Positions 9,704 to 20,661 of a stretch of DNA of 64,000 nt are shown here, one piece after another. Location of the stretch: assembly GCA_963575645.1 (NCBI GenBank), contig OY754465.1:52227901-52291900 (forward strand). Reading direction: 5' to 3'. The stretch comes from Xanthostigma xanthostigma. Its lineage: Eukaryota; Arthropoda; Insecta; Raphidioptera; Raphidiidae. A program made the translations under genes and the position numbers. Within the stretch, counting starts at the first letter, position 1. Every line of letters starts with the position of its first letter. The notes under the pieces were generated by a model, which saw nothing but the letters and a program-made list of their open reading frames with translations, ran no database searches and was not told the DNA's origin.

Positions 9704-11080
9704 GTCCGGGGGCCAGTAACAGGTTTTTCTTACCAATTTCCGCATGCCTCAAAGACTCGTAAAAAGCTTTAGACAGTTGTACTATGTAGCATCGTGGCCG
9801 TCAGCTGCGGCACTATCGGGGGAATAGGTAGCTTTATAGCTTCGGAAATATTTTGAAATTAAAGAAATCAGCCGCTCTTTTGTTTTATAAATCTGTCAGA
9901 AATAAACTAGTTCGGCATGCTTTGATTAATTTTTACATGAGGTGGAACATAATATTATGTAGCTAACCATGGCAACGAATAGCAAATATCATATTGAATA
10001 CGATCCCATTACCCGCGTCACCTCACGTGATATAAGAAATTCTTAATATATAAAACAAACATTATTAATTTACAGTTAATTTGTCTCAAAACAGAAATCC
10101 ATACAATTTCTAATTAGAAATAATAATTTATTCATTCGTTTACGTCTGTTTTCATTTATTTAAACTAAATATCTATACAAATTTTAACGTATTTTAAATG
10201 GAACTCAAGAACGCACATTTATATGCTGTACGCGCAAAGAGCATGGTATCAAACAAATTCAGATACGTTATTTCTTTACGTTTGAAAATGTGTATCAGCT
10301 GGCAATTTGCTGGGGAAAAACACGTCAGCCAGGCTATTTAAAAGCGCGATCGACGTTCCCAACTGTCTCTTCTATCACACCCTTTTTTGTATCAACTGAC
10401 AATCTTTCCTCCAATATACAAGCAGCTGACGATTTTATTTATTTTAAATATTATAGAAACTACTTTTTGACAAAGTTTCATGTGATAGGAAATGACTGAA
10501 TTCATATTTAATTTCGTCAAGTTCGTATGATCAGCTGACGTAACATCCACCATCGTACAGCCAGCTGACGTTTTTTTTTATGAAAGATCATTAACAACTA
10601 TCTTTTGACAAGTTTTCAATCTATAGGTAATGATAAAAAATATTATTCAAATAAATAAAATTATCGACCATTTTTTTTCAGACTATACCTATATTGACAA
10701 ATAATAATAAATTATAAATCAATATTTCACTAGATGACGTTTCGATCCGGATTTGGATCTTCTTTAGAAATAATCTAAAAAATTAATTAGTATAATATCT
10801 ACTTTCTAATAGAATGGAGTTTGAATTATCGAATTTTAATGAAAAATTAATAACGAACAATTTTTTAATAAGTAGTCATGGATACCTATGTACCTAACAG
10901 ACGTATGTCAAAGATTTGGATATAAAAAATATTATCTTTTTAACCGTGCGTGGGAGGCTATTCCACCGATACTGGCGCAGCTGACGGCCACTATGCTATA
11001 TGGTACCACTGTCTGAGCATTTTACGAGTTTTTCAGCCGCGCGGAAATGGACGACCTAAATAGGTCGCTGGCCCCCGGAC
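9704..11080. mobile_element. 1.4-kb element with ~130-bp inverted repeats
   Basis: GTCCGGGGGCCAG at 9704 and its inverse at 11068-11080 are flanked by TA. The inverted similarity continues about 130 bp inward, through ACTCGTAAAA and GTGGCCGTCAGCTGC. CAGCTG occurs at 9802, 10296, 10423, 10532, 10562 and 10978. No transposase remains. A piece around 9832-10040 recurs at 16358-16560. A Penelope-like piece sits at 10647-10775. Confidence 0.65.
10647..10775 (-). mobile_element. Penelope-like terminal fragment
   Basis: CAAATAAATAAAATTATCGA and the following CATTTTTTTTCAGAC match the arms of the hairpin elements at 5438-5544 and 57102-57375. Further on, the minus strand gives GAAGATCC, AATCC, GGATCGAAACGTC, a stem-plus-GAAACG motif often seen in Penelope-like terminal repeats. 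Confidence 0.5.
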
Positions 11081-11560
11081 TATTAATGGACTAACTTTTG
11101 TATTTTTTGTACAAAGTTAGGTTAAAAAAATACATTTATGTAAATATCTGTATTTTACATATTTTTTGCAGTAAATAATTGAAAAAAGAAATTAGAAGTA
11201 ATAAAAATTAAAATTAAATCATTAAAAAGTTGAAAATTCTGTTAAAATTAGCTGTCAAGAATAAAAGTCAATAATCGAAAAGTGCTAAGGTTTAATAATT
11301 TTTTTTATTGATTAAAAGTCTCCTAATTAAATTGGAAAAAATATTAAAATATGCGTAAGACATCGATGCTTTACATAGATAGTTTTTGGAACTGCTGACA
11401 TTATTTGGTTATTTGTAAAAATGAACAGTTTGCATGCTAGCGTGACATATTTTCCATAAGACTACATGTAAAAGTTTTTTTTAATTTTTAACTTTATAAA
11501 TCTCCTAATGATTTTGGATTTTTACAGAAAATTTTGTCATAAAAAAATCTATTAAAAAAA
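11081..11560. other. No recognisable gene
   Basis: Very AT-rich; nothing assigned. Confidence 0.6.
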
Positions 11561-11749
11561 TTGGTTGTCTGTAAAGTCGGTTTACGGACGATAGTTTTAC
11601 GTGATAACGTATTCCGCTCGAATATCATATTTAATAATACATTACTGCGCTCTCGCTTGCACGCACAGGGTCAGGCGGAACGTTACACTTTTTCGTGCGT
11701 GCAGCTGGTGTTTCATCAATTTATAAGACGTTATGACGTCAAAAACTTA
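11561..11749 (+). mobile_element. Dispersed element, internally deleted copy (family K)
   Basis: TTGGTTGTCTGTAAAGTCGG begins a sequence also found at 33950-34652 (longest copy), 39018-39269 (minus) and, partially, 13017-13168. The ends carry ACGTGATAACG and its inverse. This copy joins directly to the 120-bp satellite. Confidence 0.65.
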
Positions 11750-12275
11750 GTCCGCCATCTTTAGAAGTCCGCCATATTGAATTTAAACTAACGTCACTTT
11801 ATTTTTCTAGTTATTCTCAGCAAGCCCTTTCATTTGATACCCATATTGTAGGAAAGTATAATAAAATTAGTCCACCATCTTTAGAAGTCCGCCATTTTGG
11901 ATTTAGAGTGACGTCACTTTATTTTTCGACTTATTCTCAGCAAGTCCTTTTATTTGATACCCATATTGTAGGAAAGCATAAGAAAATTAGTCCGCCATCT
12001 TTAGAATTCTGCCATATTGGATTTAGAGTGACGTCACTTTATTTTTCGAGTTATTTTTAGCAAGTCCTTTCATTTGATACCCATATTGTAGGAAAGCATA
12101 ATAAAATTAGCCCGCCATCTTTAGAAGTCCGCCATATTGGATTTAGAGTGACGTCACTTTATTTTTCGAGTTATTCTCAGCAAGCCCTTTCATTTGATAC
12201 CCATATTGTAGGAAAGCATAATAAAATTAGTCCACCATCTTTAGAAGTCCGCCATATTGGATTTAGAGTGACGTC
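11748..12275 (+). repeat. 120-bp satellite array, about 4.4 units
   Basis: TTAGAAGTCCGCCAT or a close variant starts at 11761, 11881, 12001, 12121 and 12241, a period of exactly 120 bp. Each unit contains GTGACGTCAC (CRE-like palindrome) or a near match, CATTTGATACCCATATTG and GTAGGAAAGC. The last unit breaks off at GTGACGTCG, where the next array begins. Confidence 0.9.
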
Positions 12276-12545
12276 GATTTTCCCGAAAAATAAATTACAA
12301 AACTTTCTTGTAAAACATATAGAATAATTAAACCGTTATGAAAAGTATACTATTATTATATAAAAAACATCATAGCGTATAATATCTTTTGCGCATGCGC
12401 CGATTATCACCAAGAAAATTTACAAAAATTTCTAGTAAAAATATATAGAATAATAAGCCGTTATAAAAACTATATTATTATTATATAAAACAACATTATA
12501 AAAGATATACTCTTTTGCGCATGCGCCGATGTTCCCCGAAAAACA
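12276..12545 (-). repeat. ~126-bp tandem units containing CGGCGCATGCGC
   Basis: GCGCATGCGCCG occurs at 12391 and 12517, 126 bp apart, each in the same context (TATAAAAA, ACCGTTAT and TTTTCTTG-like words). A partial earlier unit begins near 12276. The same unit in opposite orientation forms the array at 62625-63040. Confidence 0.75.
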
Positions 12546-13010
12546 ATAGACCACTTTATAATTGCATATCAAACATCCTCCCAAAATTTGGTTTCAATCC
12601 GATCATCCGTGGTGTCGGAATGGTAAGAAATGTCAAAAATGACGTTTGCAACTGTCAAAGTAGGTTTTATGTTCTAATAATTAGTTATTCCAATAGTTAA
12701 CTTAGAAGGCGTTGCATTTCACAAAATACTAATGCCAAAAAATTGAATTAAACATTAGAAATGCAGCCGTTTTCATGTTAAGACAAGACATACGTTATCT
12801 TCTAATTTCCATGTACGGCAAACAAAGACGACCGACCGCGTCGCGCCATGCATTAGACAACATTGCATTTATACAGCTATTTTTCTATATAAATTTGTAT
12901 AAAAAAACTGTTTAGGCAAATTCTGTTATACGAAATCTATGTAAAATGTTCTCCTCTTTCGTTTAAGACTGGTTTCAAACCGATCTGATTTAAATTGAGC
13001 GAGAAATTAG
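12546..13010 (-). repeat. Dispersed sequence accompanying the 126-bp units
   Basis: Shared in opposite orientation with about 62180-62625 (CATCCTCC, CCGTGGTGTCGGAATGG, AACTGTTTAGGCAAATTCTG) and in part with 15960-16340. Array plus this block therefore look like one composite repeat. Confidence 0.65.
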
Positions 13011-13016
13011 CAAACA

Positions 13017-13168
13017 CAGGGTCAGGTGGAACGTTACGCGTTACGCGTTACGAACGTTAGGAACGTTACGTTAGGAACGTTACACTTTTTCGTGCATGCA
13101 GCCGCTGTTTTATCAATTTATAAGATTGGTGATTCATCAATTTATAAGACGTTATCACGTCAAAAACT
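13017..13168 (+). mobile_element. Fragment of element family K
   Basis: CACAGGGTCAGGTGGAACGT through ACTTTTTCGTGCATGCAGCC and GACGTTATCACGTCAAAA matches the right half of family K. A small local expansion of GAACGTTACG words occurs near 13034-13082. Confidence 0.6.
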
Positions 13169-13975
13169 TTATTTCAGATTTTTTTCATTATCTTCGTAAA
13201 ACGGCTCAACCTCCTTAAGAAGTTTAAGAAGTTCACGATATAGAATTATCTTGTTGCATAATAGGGATTGAAAACATTCAGTATGTATCGAACATAACCT
13301 CAAAATATATACATGTAACGGTATTCAGTGCAACGTTATCAGTGAAAATCACCTTTGCTAGCCTGTGCCCGGTCGGTTGTCACGTCCTGTGAGCCGCACT
13401 GTTCAATCCACACATGTAGAATGTACATCGGTGAATGCATTTTGCGGTTTTATCCGCGGGTGATATCGGGAAGTAATACAAATTATAAATCCTATATGCG
13501 AGCGCCGTTAGTCGTTACACGTGGATTAATTTATCCTGCGTTTGTGACGATGAATGTGGATTTATTTTTAGAACCGCGCTTCCCAACCAGGGAGCTACTT
13601 CTGTAACGTTGTAACACTTTCAAACGTTGATTAGTGGGTAGTTTGATTGTTCTTGATCAAATCAAAAGCCTCTTTGTTATGGATTGCTGTGAGATAAGGA
13701 TAAGGAATGTAGACATTCAAGAGAGAAATTCTATCTTTTTAAATGAAAATGATTGAACGGTTTCGATTGTTTTTAATAGATCTCTATTGTGGGCACAATA
13801 AAGAGTTAGACAGTTCAATAATAGCGTCACATCATGATAATAATGGTACTAGTTACTTTCATCAAAATCAATCACGTCCTGGCAAAATGAAAAGTGCCCG
13901 AAAAATATGGCGGAAGTTGAGGCAAGAGCACAAAAAAATTTCAACTATGAAAAAGTCTATTCATCACATTTATGC
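13169..13975. other. No recognised gene; two short open frames
   Basis: Frames at 13355-13606 (83 codons) and 13743-14012 (89 codons, with a basic SARKIWRKLRQEHKK segment) match nothing I know. The second runs into the TIR element at 13976. Not called as genes. Confidence 0.45.
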
Positions 13976-14370
13976 TGGGTTGCAAAAAGGGTTATCAAAA
14001 AATTTGATTTGACAATTTCCATACATTAGAAGCAGTCTAATGTCGTATTCAAACTCTCATCTAGAACATTCGATTGTACAAACACAAAAACAAATTATTG
14101 TTCTACACAGAAAACGATTGCTTTTCAAGCTAAATTTTGATCAAAATGCGTAGAAAAACGTCGCTTCGCAGTGGAAATTGTACAAAAAAACGATGCTAAA
14201 TACATGTAAACACAGTTTAAGAAAAATGTCCTTTCGGTCGATCAATTATTTTTGGAGCAGAGTCAGTTTAAAAGTTCTACCTACAGATTTCTCCATATGA
14301 AAAGCAGAGTCAGTTTAAAAGTTCTACAATGCTTTTCATATGGAGAAATCTGTATGTTCACGATCTAAGG
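13976..14370. mobile_element. Right-truncated copy of the element at 10-430
   Basis: TGGGTTGCAAAAAGGGTTAT to ATCTAAGG follows the order of 10-385. The right TIR is lost where the LINE fragment begins. It contains a local inverted duplication (14282-14352). Confidence 0.65.
14282..14352. repeat. Local inverted duplication
   Basis: ACAGATTTCTCCATATGAAA followed by AGCA is repeated in inverse ~30 bp downstream, and GCAGAGTCAGTTTAAAAGTT occurs twice directly around it. This is the pattern left by template switching during replication. Confidence 0.7.
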
Positions 14371-14988
14371 TAATCGGGCGAGGGAAGGATTGTAAACTCC
14401 ATATATTGGCCCAGAACTTGCCCTGGAAGTGTCCAAAAGCACAGTACGGGGTCAAATAAGGGAATGGATAAAAAATCAGCACAAGACATACTGGAATCAA
14501 ATTTCCGGGCAGCAACATGGCAAGACTTTTATTAAAGGCGCCTCCTGAAAGATGAATGAAGAAATACTACAACTCAGTAGGAACAATCTTCGTCTGGTGG
14601 TAGGCTTCCTGACAGGATATAGTGCCCTGAAAGGACACCTCCAAAGCATCGAAATGTTTAACGGGGACTTAAACTGCAGACAGTGCAATAAGGAGACGGA
14701 AACAGCGTATGATATTCTGTGTGAATGCGAGGCTTTGGATCGTAGAAGACATATAATAATTTATGGACAATGTAGAATGAGTCCAGAAGATTATATCAGT
14801 CTAGGGATTGCACAAGCTTGTGCAAGGAACGAGGATAGTGGATCGAGTGATATAAGAGATTGGGAGATTGGCACAATAAGCCCTAGAGACTGCGGTGTTC
14901 CCGGTAACAAGCCGCCGGTAATTAAAAAAAAGGCATTAGAAGGTCTTATCAAAATAAAAAAAGGTCTTAAAAGCGACAAAAATTAATT
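14371..14988 (+). pseudogene. LINE ORF2 C-terminal fragment (RNase H end and zinc-knuckle tail)
   Basis: One frame, interrupted by a TGA at 14546-14548, reads YIGPELALEVSKSTVRGQIR at about 14402, then LSRNNLRLVVGFLTGYSALK and a CRQCNKETETAYDILCECEA tail. This is the C-terminal half of the RNase H domain plus the following Cys-rich segment of an RNase H-bearing non-LTR retrotransposon (I/R1/LOA-like). The usual His of the CCHC tail is Asp here. Reverse transcriptase and endonuclease are missing, so it is a 5'-truncated dead copy. It ends at TTAATTTT after 14986. Confidence 0.75.
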
Positions 14989-15314
14989 TTGTCGCCACAG
15001 GAAAAAGATATTGAGAACATCTGTAATTTTGATCAATGAAAACATGTAACGGGAAAACATGAAAACTGCTGTGAAACACAAAAATATACAGTTTTAATTA
15101 CCAGTACAATGAACCCGACGTGGGAGCTCTTTCATCAGATATACTCGTAAATTAGTGTTTTATTCAGCTGAAATCAGCAATAATTCATTCGTGAAATATC
15201 CCAAATTTTAATCAACATGCTTATTGAATATTTCAACTGACTGAAGCTGCAAATATTTACAGTAACATAAAAAATCAATTGTTTTTAAATGTCCTATGAC
15301 CATATACACCGATG
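14989..15314. other. No recognisable gene
   Basis: AT-rich; possibly LINE 3' untranslated sequence in its first part, which I cannot confirm. Confidence 0.4.
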
Positions 15315-15600
15315 TAAGTAATTATTTATTCGGTTCATTTGTTCGTCCGGTAACTATTCCTCCGAATAAATAGCGATAATTCAATTCACCAACCATAATT
15401 ATGTTTACTGCAGGTATAATCTATTTTGGTATAAATATTGATTCGCCTGATAAAATAATAATGGCCAAGGAATATAATTCAATGCATATTTATTCTTTAA
15501 CTAACTGTTCTATCTGATAGTTTGCTTGGTGAATTGAAAGTAAATTTCATTCTAACGAATTTGTTCCAAGATTAACTTCTATGTTTGATAGGGTTTGGGG
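15315..15600 (+). repeat. Dispersed repeat family X, short copy
   Basis: Contains AATTCAATTCACCAACCATA, TATGTTTACTGCAGGTATAA and GGTGAATTGAAAGTAAATTT. The same words in the same order make a longer copy at 57455-58010, and part of it is inverted at 51788-51960. The inner sequences TTCAATTCACCAA and TTGGTGAATTGAA are inverted to each other. Confidence 0.6.
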
Positions 15601-15695
15601 AATATGGGGCACTATTCACATAGATCTACCGATATCAGTCAAAATTACGTACTTTTTTGTGTACTGCTTTCTTCCTTTTCTCTCGGTTTAAAAAA

Positions 15696-15916
15696 TCTTA
15701 TATATAAAATTCTCGTGTCACAGTTTTCGTTGCCATACTCCTCCGAAACGGCTTGACTGATTTTGATGAAATTTTTTGTGCTTATCCGGTATCTATGAGA
15801 ATCGGCCAACATCTATTTTTCATCCCCCTAAATGTTAGGGGTAGTCCACCCCTAAATTTTTTTTCTTCCTTCCCCATTCTCTTTTGCACCCGGGTGAAAC
15901 CGGGCGGGACCGCTAG
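15696..15916 (+). mobile_element. Short non-autonomous Helitron, 221 bp
   Basis: Begins TCTTATATATAAAATTCTCG and ends in CTAG with GGGTGAAACCGGGCGGGACC just before it, giving the CCCGG/CCGGG hairpin ~10 bp from the end that Helitrons need for termination. Inserted between A and T. Confidence 0.85.
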
Positions 15917-15959
15917 TAATTATATAATGAAACGGTAATTGATAGTCCGCTTTTGAAAA

Positions 15960-16345
15960 TAATTGTTAGACTGTTAAGATCGCATTTTACCATTCCAACC
16001 CACAAGTGGGGAATGGTACTAGTTTAGGTCAAAAATCACTTTTCAAAAATTTTACAATATCTTTCCGTTTTGAGGTCCCCTGAATCCAAAAAACATATTT
16101 TTGGAAAATCTCTGTGCGTCGGTTAGTCTGTGAACACGATACAGGTCAAACGGATGAGCGGATCGAAACCAAATTTTGGGAGGATGTTTGGTATGCAAAT
16201 ATGAAGAGCCCTATTGTTTTTGGGGAAAATCGGCGCATGCGCAGAAGAGATATTTGCTATAACGGTGTTTTTTATATAATAATGGTATACTTTTCATAAC
16301 GGATTAATATTTTATTTGTTTTTTCAAGAAAGTTTCGTTAAAAAA
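15960..16345 (+). repeat. Copy of the CGCATGCGC composite repeat
   Basis: CAAATTTTGGGAGGATGTTT, then GGGGAAAATCGGCGCATGCG and TATAATAATGGTATACTTTT match 62560-62950 in the same orientation. Only one tandem unit is present here. Confidence 0.65.
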
Positions 16346-16357
16346 AATTTTTTCTAA

Positions 16358-16560
16358 ACTTTATAGTTTCGGAAATATTTTGAAAATAAAAAAAATAAGC
16401 CGCTCTTTTGTTTTATGGATCTGTCAGAAATAAACAAGTTCGGCATGTTTTGATTAATATTTACATGACGTGGAACATATTATGTAGGTAACCATGGCAA
16501 CGATTAGCAAATATCATATTGAATACTAGCCATTACCCGCGTCACCTCACGCAATATAAG
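16358..16560 (+). repeat. Duplicate of 9832-10040
   Basis: GCCGCTCTTTTGTTTTATGG, TTCGGCATG, AACCATGGCAACGATTAGCA and TTACCCGCGTCACCTCACG all recur. Either an element nested in 9704-11080, or a fragment of that element. Confidence 0.65.
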
Positions 16561-17101
16561 ATATTGTATTTTCTTTATTTTAATCAAATGTCAACATTTT
16601 TGAAGTTGGAATGGTCCCGTCGCCCAATTGGCTGGAATTTTTTTTTTTTGTTTTACTTTACGCATTAATGCGAAATAGACCATTCTACTATCGCATGAAA
16701 AGCAACTATTTTTTTTTTTTTTTTATATATTATCAGGCTTCGGCAGCAAGGCCATTAGCTCTAAGTATGAAGTAGGTTGCTGAAAGTAACGAGGCTTAAC
16801 TGTTGCTTAGATTTTGTTAAAGAGGTCGGTAACAACTATTTTAATAGTACGTTAACAAAACACTATTATGAAACGTAATTTAAGCAATGCACGAACAAGC
16901 GAAACGTTTGTACACGATATTTTTTTTTTGATGAAATACAGTGTTTAATTGAATATCGTGTATCTGAAACAAATGAGCGCTGACAAAAAATTGCCTGTCA
17001 TATATTACTGTATAGGTGAACACTGTTCGCTTGTTTTTTTTTTTTTTTTTTTGTAATAAAAGACGAGTATGAATTTACAGCTTTGGAGGAGACAGATTTA
17101 G
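16561..17101. other. Poly-T-rich stretch without a gene
   Basis: Holds three long poly-T runs (about 16630, 16710 and 17033) and a block near 16610-16640 similar to 28235-28280 and 43280-43325. No gene. Confidence 0.5.
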
Positions 17102-17337
17102 CCTGGCAACACGTCAATAAAGGACAATAAAACGATTGGAAATTGTTATATTGTCATTGGAATCAGGCAATTCATTAACGATACACTTTTTGTGGTTCGA
17201 ACCCACAGCCTATAACTCATACGCAACTGGAATGGAGTACGCATCACTACCTGGTACAGTTAAGGCTGTGATACAACAAAGTTAGTGTTAACGTACTTTG
17301 TAGAGCAAGCATTTTGGTGGTACTGACGGGTTGCCAG
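17102..17337. repeat. Possible small TIR element with a B box-like word
   Basis: CCTGGCAACACGTCA at 17102 is nearly inverted at the right end (TGACGGGTTGCCAGG). Inside, the minus strand has GTGGGTTCGAACCAC, which looks like a tRNA T-arm, but no convincing A box. Confidence 0.35.
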
Positions 17338-17714
17338 GTGTTTTTTAAGCTCGTGTACGGCTATTGTTAGACTTATGGTCTGTGTACTTTTAAGTATAGA
17401 CTTTTTGATATTTTTCAAGAGTTTGAAATTGTTATTTTTTAATAAAGATCTTTTTGTTTTTATCCAAAAAATTGATATATTTTTGAAAGGAAATCTTTTA
17501 GTTTTTTGTATTTTGTTAAAATTGAGCAAAATTTGTTCATTTGTTTGTTGTTGTTTTTTTTTTTTATTAATTTATCTACTGATAGTCTACAGAAGACTGA
17601 ACATTTATCGCTTCATCAATATCATAGGTATAAAAACAAATGTAGATAGGTAGGTAGAACTGTTTGTTGAATGTTGTTAATTTTGTAATAAAACTGTGGT
17701 TCACTATTAAATAA

Positions 17715-18365
17715 TCTATACTAATATATAAAGCTGAAGAGTTTGTTTGTTTGTTTGTTTGTTTGAACGCGCTAATCTCAGAAACTACTGGTTCGAATTG
17801 AAATTTTTTTTTTGTTGGATAGCCCATTTATCGAGGAAGGCTATAGAGGCTATATAATGTCTCAAAATTAGTCCGTCCGACAAATATTATCAGGTGAAAT
17901 GCCTTAACTAAATATTGCAATATTAGCGCGCCTAGAGTACAAGCCCGGATAACTCAATCGGTAGAGTGCAAGACTCTTAATGCCAGGGTCTAGGGTTCAA
18001 GCCCCACGTCGGCGATTATAGTTTTTATTTTTTTTATTTACTACATAGCTTTCTTCTAAGGCTTACATTTCAACTTTTTAAAATTTTATTACGACTAATT
18101 AAAATTAAATAAAGATAATTAATAGATCATTTCAAAACTATTACAACTATAGGCATTAGGCACCTATATAAAAATAATTTTCCTACAGTGTTTTCAATTA
18201 AATATTTACTATATTAATGCTTTTTAACGAGAAAAACTTTTGAACGGTAACGCCGATCATTATGAAGTTTGGACACAACATTCATCTCGGTAAACTAAGA
18301 TGAATGTGCGTACTCATGTCCCTTCCTTCCCCATTCGTTCTTTTGCAACCGGGCGGGACCGCTAG
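17715..18365 (+). mobile_element. Non-autonomous Helitron carrying a tRNA-Lys-like segment, 651 bp
   Basis: TC at 17715 in TCTATACTAATATATAAAGC after A; CTAG at 18362-18365 before T. A GTTTGTTT microsatellite lies near the 5' end, then the common TGGATAGCCCATTTATCGAG block and a tRNA-like segment. It aligns along its length with the copy at 5985-6600, including both sides of the tRNA part. Confidence 0.85.
17943..18014 (+). pseudogene. tRNA-Lys(CTT)-derived pseudogene in a Helitron
   Basis: GCCCGGATAACTCAATCGGT, GACTCTTAATG with anticodon CTT, and GGGTTCAAGCCCC follow arthropod tRNA-Lys. The anticodon stem no longer pairs and the 3' acceptor strand has lost a base, so it is not expected to be functional. 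Confidence 0.75.
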
Positions 18366-19574
18366 TGATTAATAAACAACTTTAATACGAACCTAACAGT
18401 TTTTTTTATTATAAGTGTGATGTCCAGATGTGTTATGTACGGCTTTAAAAAGATATGTTTGGCTTTTAAAAAAGATATGTCCGGCTTTTAGGGCAAAATG
18501 TCCTGGCAACCCTAAGTACTGTACAACGTGCATCTTCTTCGATTTTTCAATGACGTGTGTAACTTCCATAATTGTGAATAATAAATATTTACAAAAAACA
18601 TTTAAAAAAATTGAGCCTCCTTCAAAAAGGGTCACTATGAATCGTAACATAACAAAGTTTGGAGGTCGGCACAATATACCCAAATACATAAAACGTAATT
18701 AAATTGGTTCCGTCCTCAGAACTTTGTTATTTAACGCTTTTTGGTAAACCTTTTTTAAAGGAGGTTAAATTTTTTTATTTAAATTTTTTTAGTAGTCTTC
18801 TTTAGGGTCTAATGAAACTGAAGAGCCACATTTACGCCGACAACTACAATTTTAGCAATATTTCTTTGAGTTTTGTTAATTTTTATCTAAAAAGTTGCTG
18901 AACCGATTTTGCCAAAATTAATATGGGACCAGCTTTGAGACATACTCTATCGAATAAAAAAGAAAAATCATCGGCAAAGATATCGACGGACAGACACACA
19001 AAAAAAAAAAAATACAATCGAATAGAGAACCTCCTCCTTTTTTTGATACGCATAGGATAGTTCACAGACATGCCGAGTAGATGGCTCATAGACAAAGTAA
19101 AATCTCAATACACGCATGAAAAGAAGCCATTTTGTAAGAGGTGTGCAAAAAGAATATATTCAAAACAAATTCATGACATTGAGTTTACTTACGAAAACAA
19201 ACGACAAGAAACTTCAAATATCACGACTGAGAAATTGCTCAGTTCTCCTTTTTAAATAAAACTTATTAGACGTAATTTCAACGGCGTTTTTTTATGAAAA
19301 AAGATTTGTAGGGAAAGAAGAAGAGGCATAAAAAATGGTAATTGTTACTACAGTACATTGGTTAAATGAGGCAGAGTTCTCGTTGGTTTGTTGAACCAGA
19401 TTATGCTTAAACAGTCACATGGGATTTTGTCCCCTAATTCTGAAAGACATGGCGAGACAAAGATGCAATACCGGCAATGTCATTGCAAAAGAGAGACGGA
19501 AATATCGTGAAGTGTCGATACATCTGGGTACTAAAATCAACACTTCGAAAGAAGCGATGATGTTTACTCACTTC
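18366..19574. repeat. Mixed repeat remnants, no gene
   Basis: About 18580-18745 (AAAAAAATTGAGCCTCCTTC and AAATACATAAAACGTAATTA) matches 63350-63640. About 18995-19045 (AGAACCTCCTCCTTTTTTTG) is inverted relative to 25257-25310. The short frames here match no family. Confidence 0.5.
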
Positions 19575-19751
19575 GGTGTAAGTATATCATTTTTAATTTT
19601 TATATCAGATCGAGTTCTCTGATAAACGAGATACGTATTAAAATGAAATCACAAACATATTTATATAAATATTATTTTTCCTTTCAAACAAAAATTTATT
19701 TTATATATTATAAAGGTAGATATTAAAATTTTAATTTCCAACGCTGTACGT
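19575..19751 (+). repeat. Left copy of a ~180-bp direct repeat
   Basis: TATATCATTTTTAATTTTTA to TAATTTCCAACGCT resembles 20662-20829 base by base with many substitutions. The two copies flank the TIR element 19752-20631. Confidence 0.6.
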
Positions 19752-20631
19752 GTTACCGTAAATAACCGAAATCCGTTTTTATGCATACTACACGCACAGT
19801 AGGTCTGTTCTAACCTCTCTGTGAGTCACAGTCTTGCGCAGTAGCTAAAACGAAACTGTTGGCATTGATTTTGGAATACGTTTTAGCTACCTGCGCATGA
19901 CGGTGACGGTTTTGGGTCCGTTTGCTGGCTGCTTGGAACATACATTGTAGCAACTGAACACACTATGACCAGAGAGCAGAAGTGACCAGAACGCGTCTGT
20001 TTTCTGAGCAAATGCAGATACCACACATTTAATAACTTCTATATTGCTAGTGGCCGTAAGTGGAAGCGTGGCCCATGCAGTGAGATAGAAAATTACTGTT
20101 TTCTATCTCTTTCTTTTTACTTGACCCGTTGTGCGCAAGTGTCGCGCCTGTAGTGGGGCAATTAGTAAGTGGAATAGAACAAGTCACATCCCTTTCACAG
20201 CTTAGTTCCATGTGCAAACTAATGCTGCGAGTGACGCGCATCCATTCACGGACATGCGCATGCGATTCAGAGCATAATAAGTTAGACAAACGTATATATT
20301 ATGTCTGCACCGTGGTGTTTAAGTCTTTCTTCCGACCTTTGCTAGCAATATAGAGAGTATTAATTGTGGGCGTTTGTCCGTGTCGCCCACGTAACGAGTT
20401 ACTGTTCTCTGATTGGTTCTTGCTCAAGAAAAATAATCCCGGTTCTAATTTTAAAATACATCTTCTAACATCGCACGTAAGCATGCAGTGACGTCATTTT
20501 CAGCCTCGTAGCCAGCCTGCCGGTTAACAGAAGTCTCTGCAGTGTTTCTAGCGGCAAAATCAGCCTTGTGTGCAGCGGCTTTTACTATAGTATCGTATGC
20601 GTAAAAACGGATTGCGGCTATTTACGGTAAC
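19752..20631. mobile_element. TIR element with nested inserts
   Basis: GTTACCGTAAATAACCG at 19752 and its near-inverse ending at 20631 continue as inverted similarity past ATCCGTTTTTA. Inside lies the right end of the GCCGCTGCACA family (to 20584; see 28996-29411 and 49772-50184), which itself contains the small element at 20035-20360. There are no genes; the 60-80 codon frames are repeat-derived. Confidence 0.6.
20035..20360. mobile_element. Nested small TIR element
   Basis: CTATATTGCTAGTGGCC near 20040 and GCTAGCAATATAG near 20342 are inverted ends. A related copy in opposite orientation lies at about 25560-25870 (CACTAGCAATATAGAA at its right end). Confidence 0.55.
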
Positions 20632-20661
20632 ATATATATGCATTTGCTTTGGTGCAGGTAT

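Noticed and set aside
11748-12275. CRISPR-like array
   Set aside because: The regular 120-bp repetition has no repeat/spacer alternation; the whole unit is repeated, as in a satellite.
17943-18014. Functional tRNA-Lys gene
   Set aside because: Anticodon stem and acceptor stem are broken, and the segment recurs at a fixed position inside a Helitron.
18500-18540. hAT terminus (CTGGCAACCCTAAG)
   Set aside because: No inverted partner or target duplication could be found nearby.
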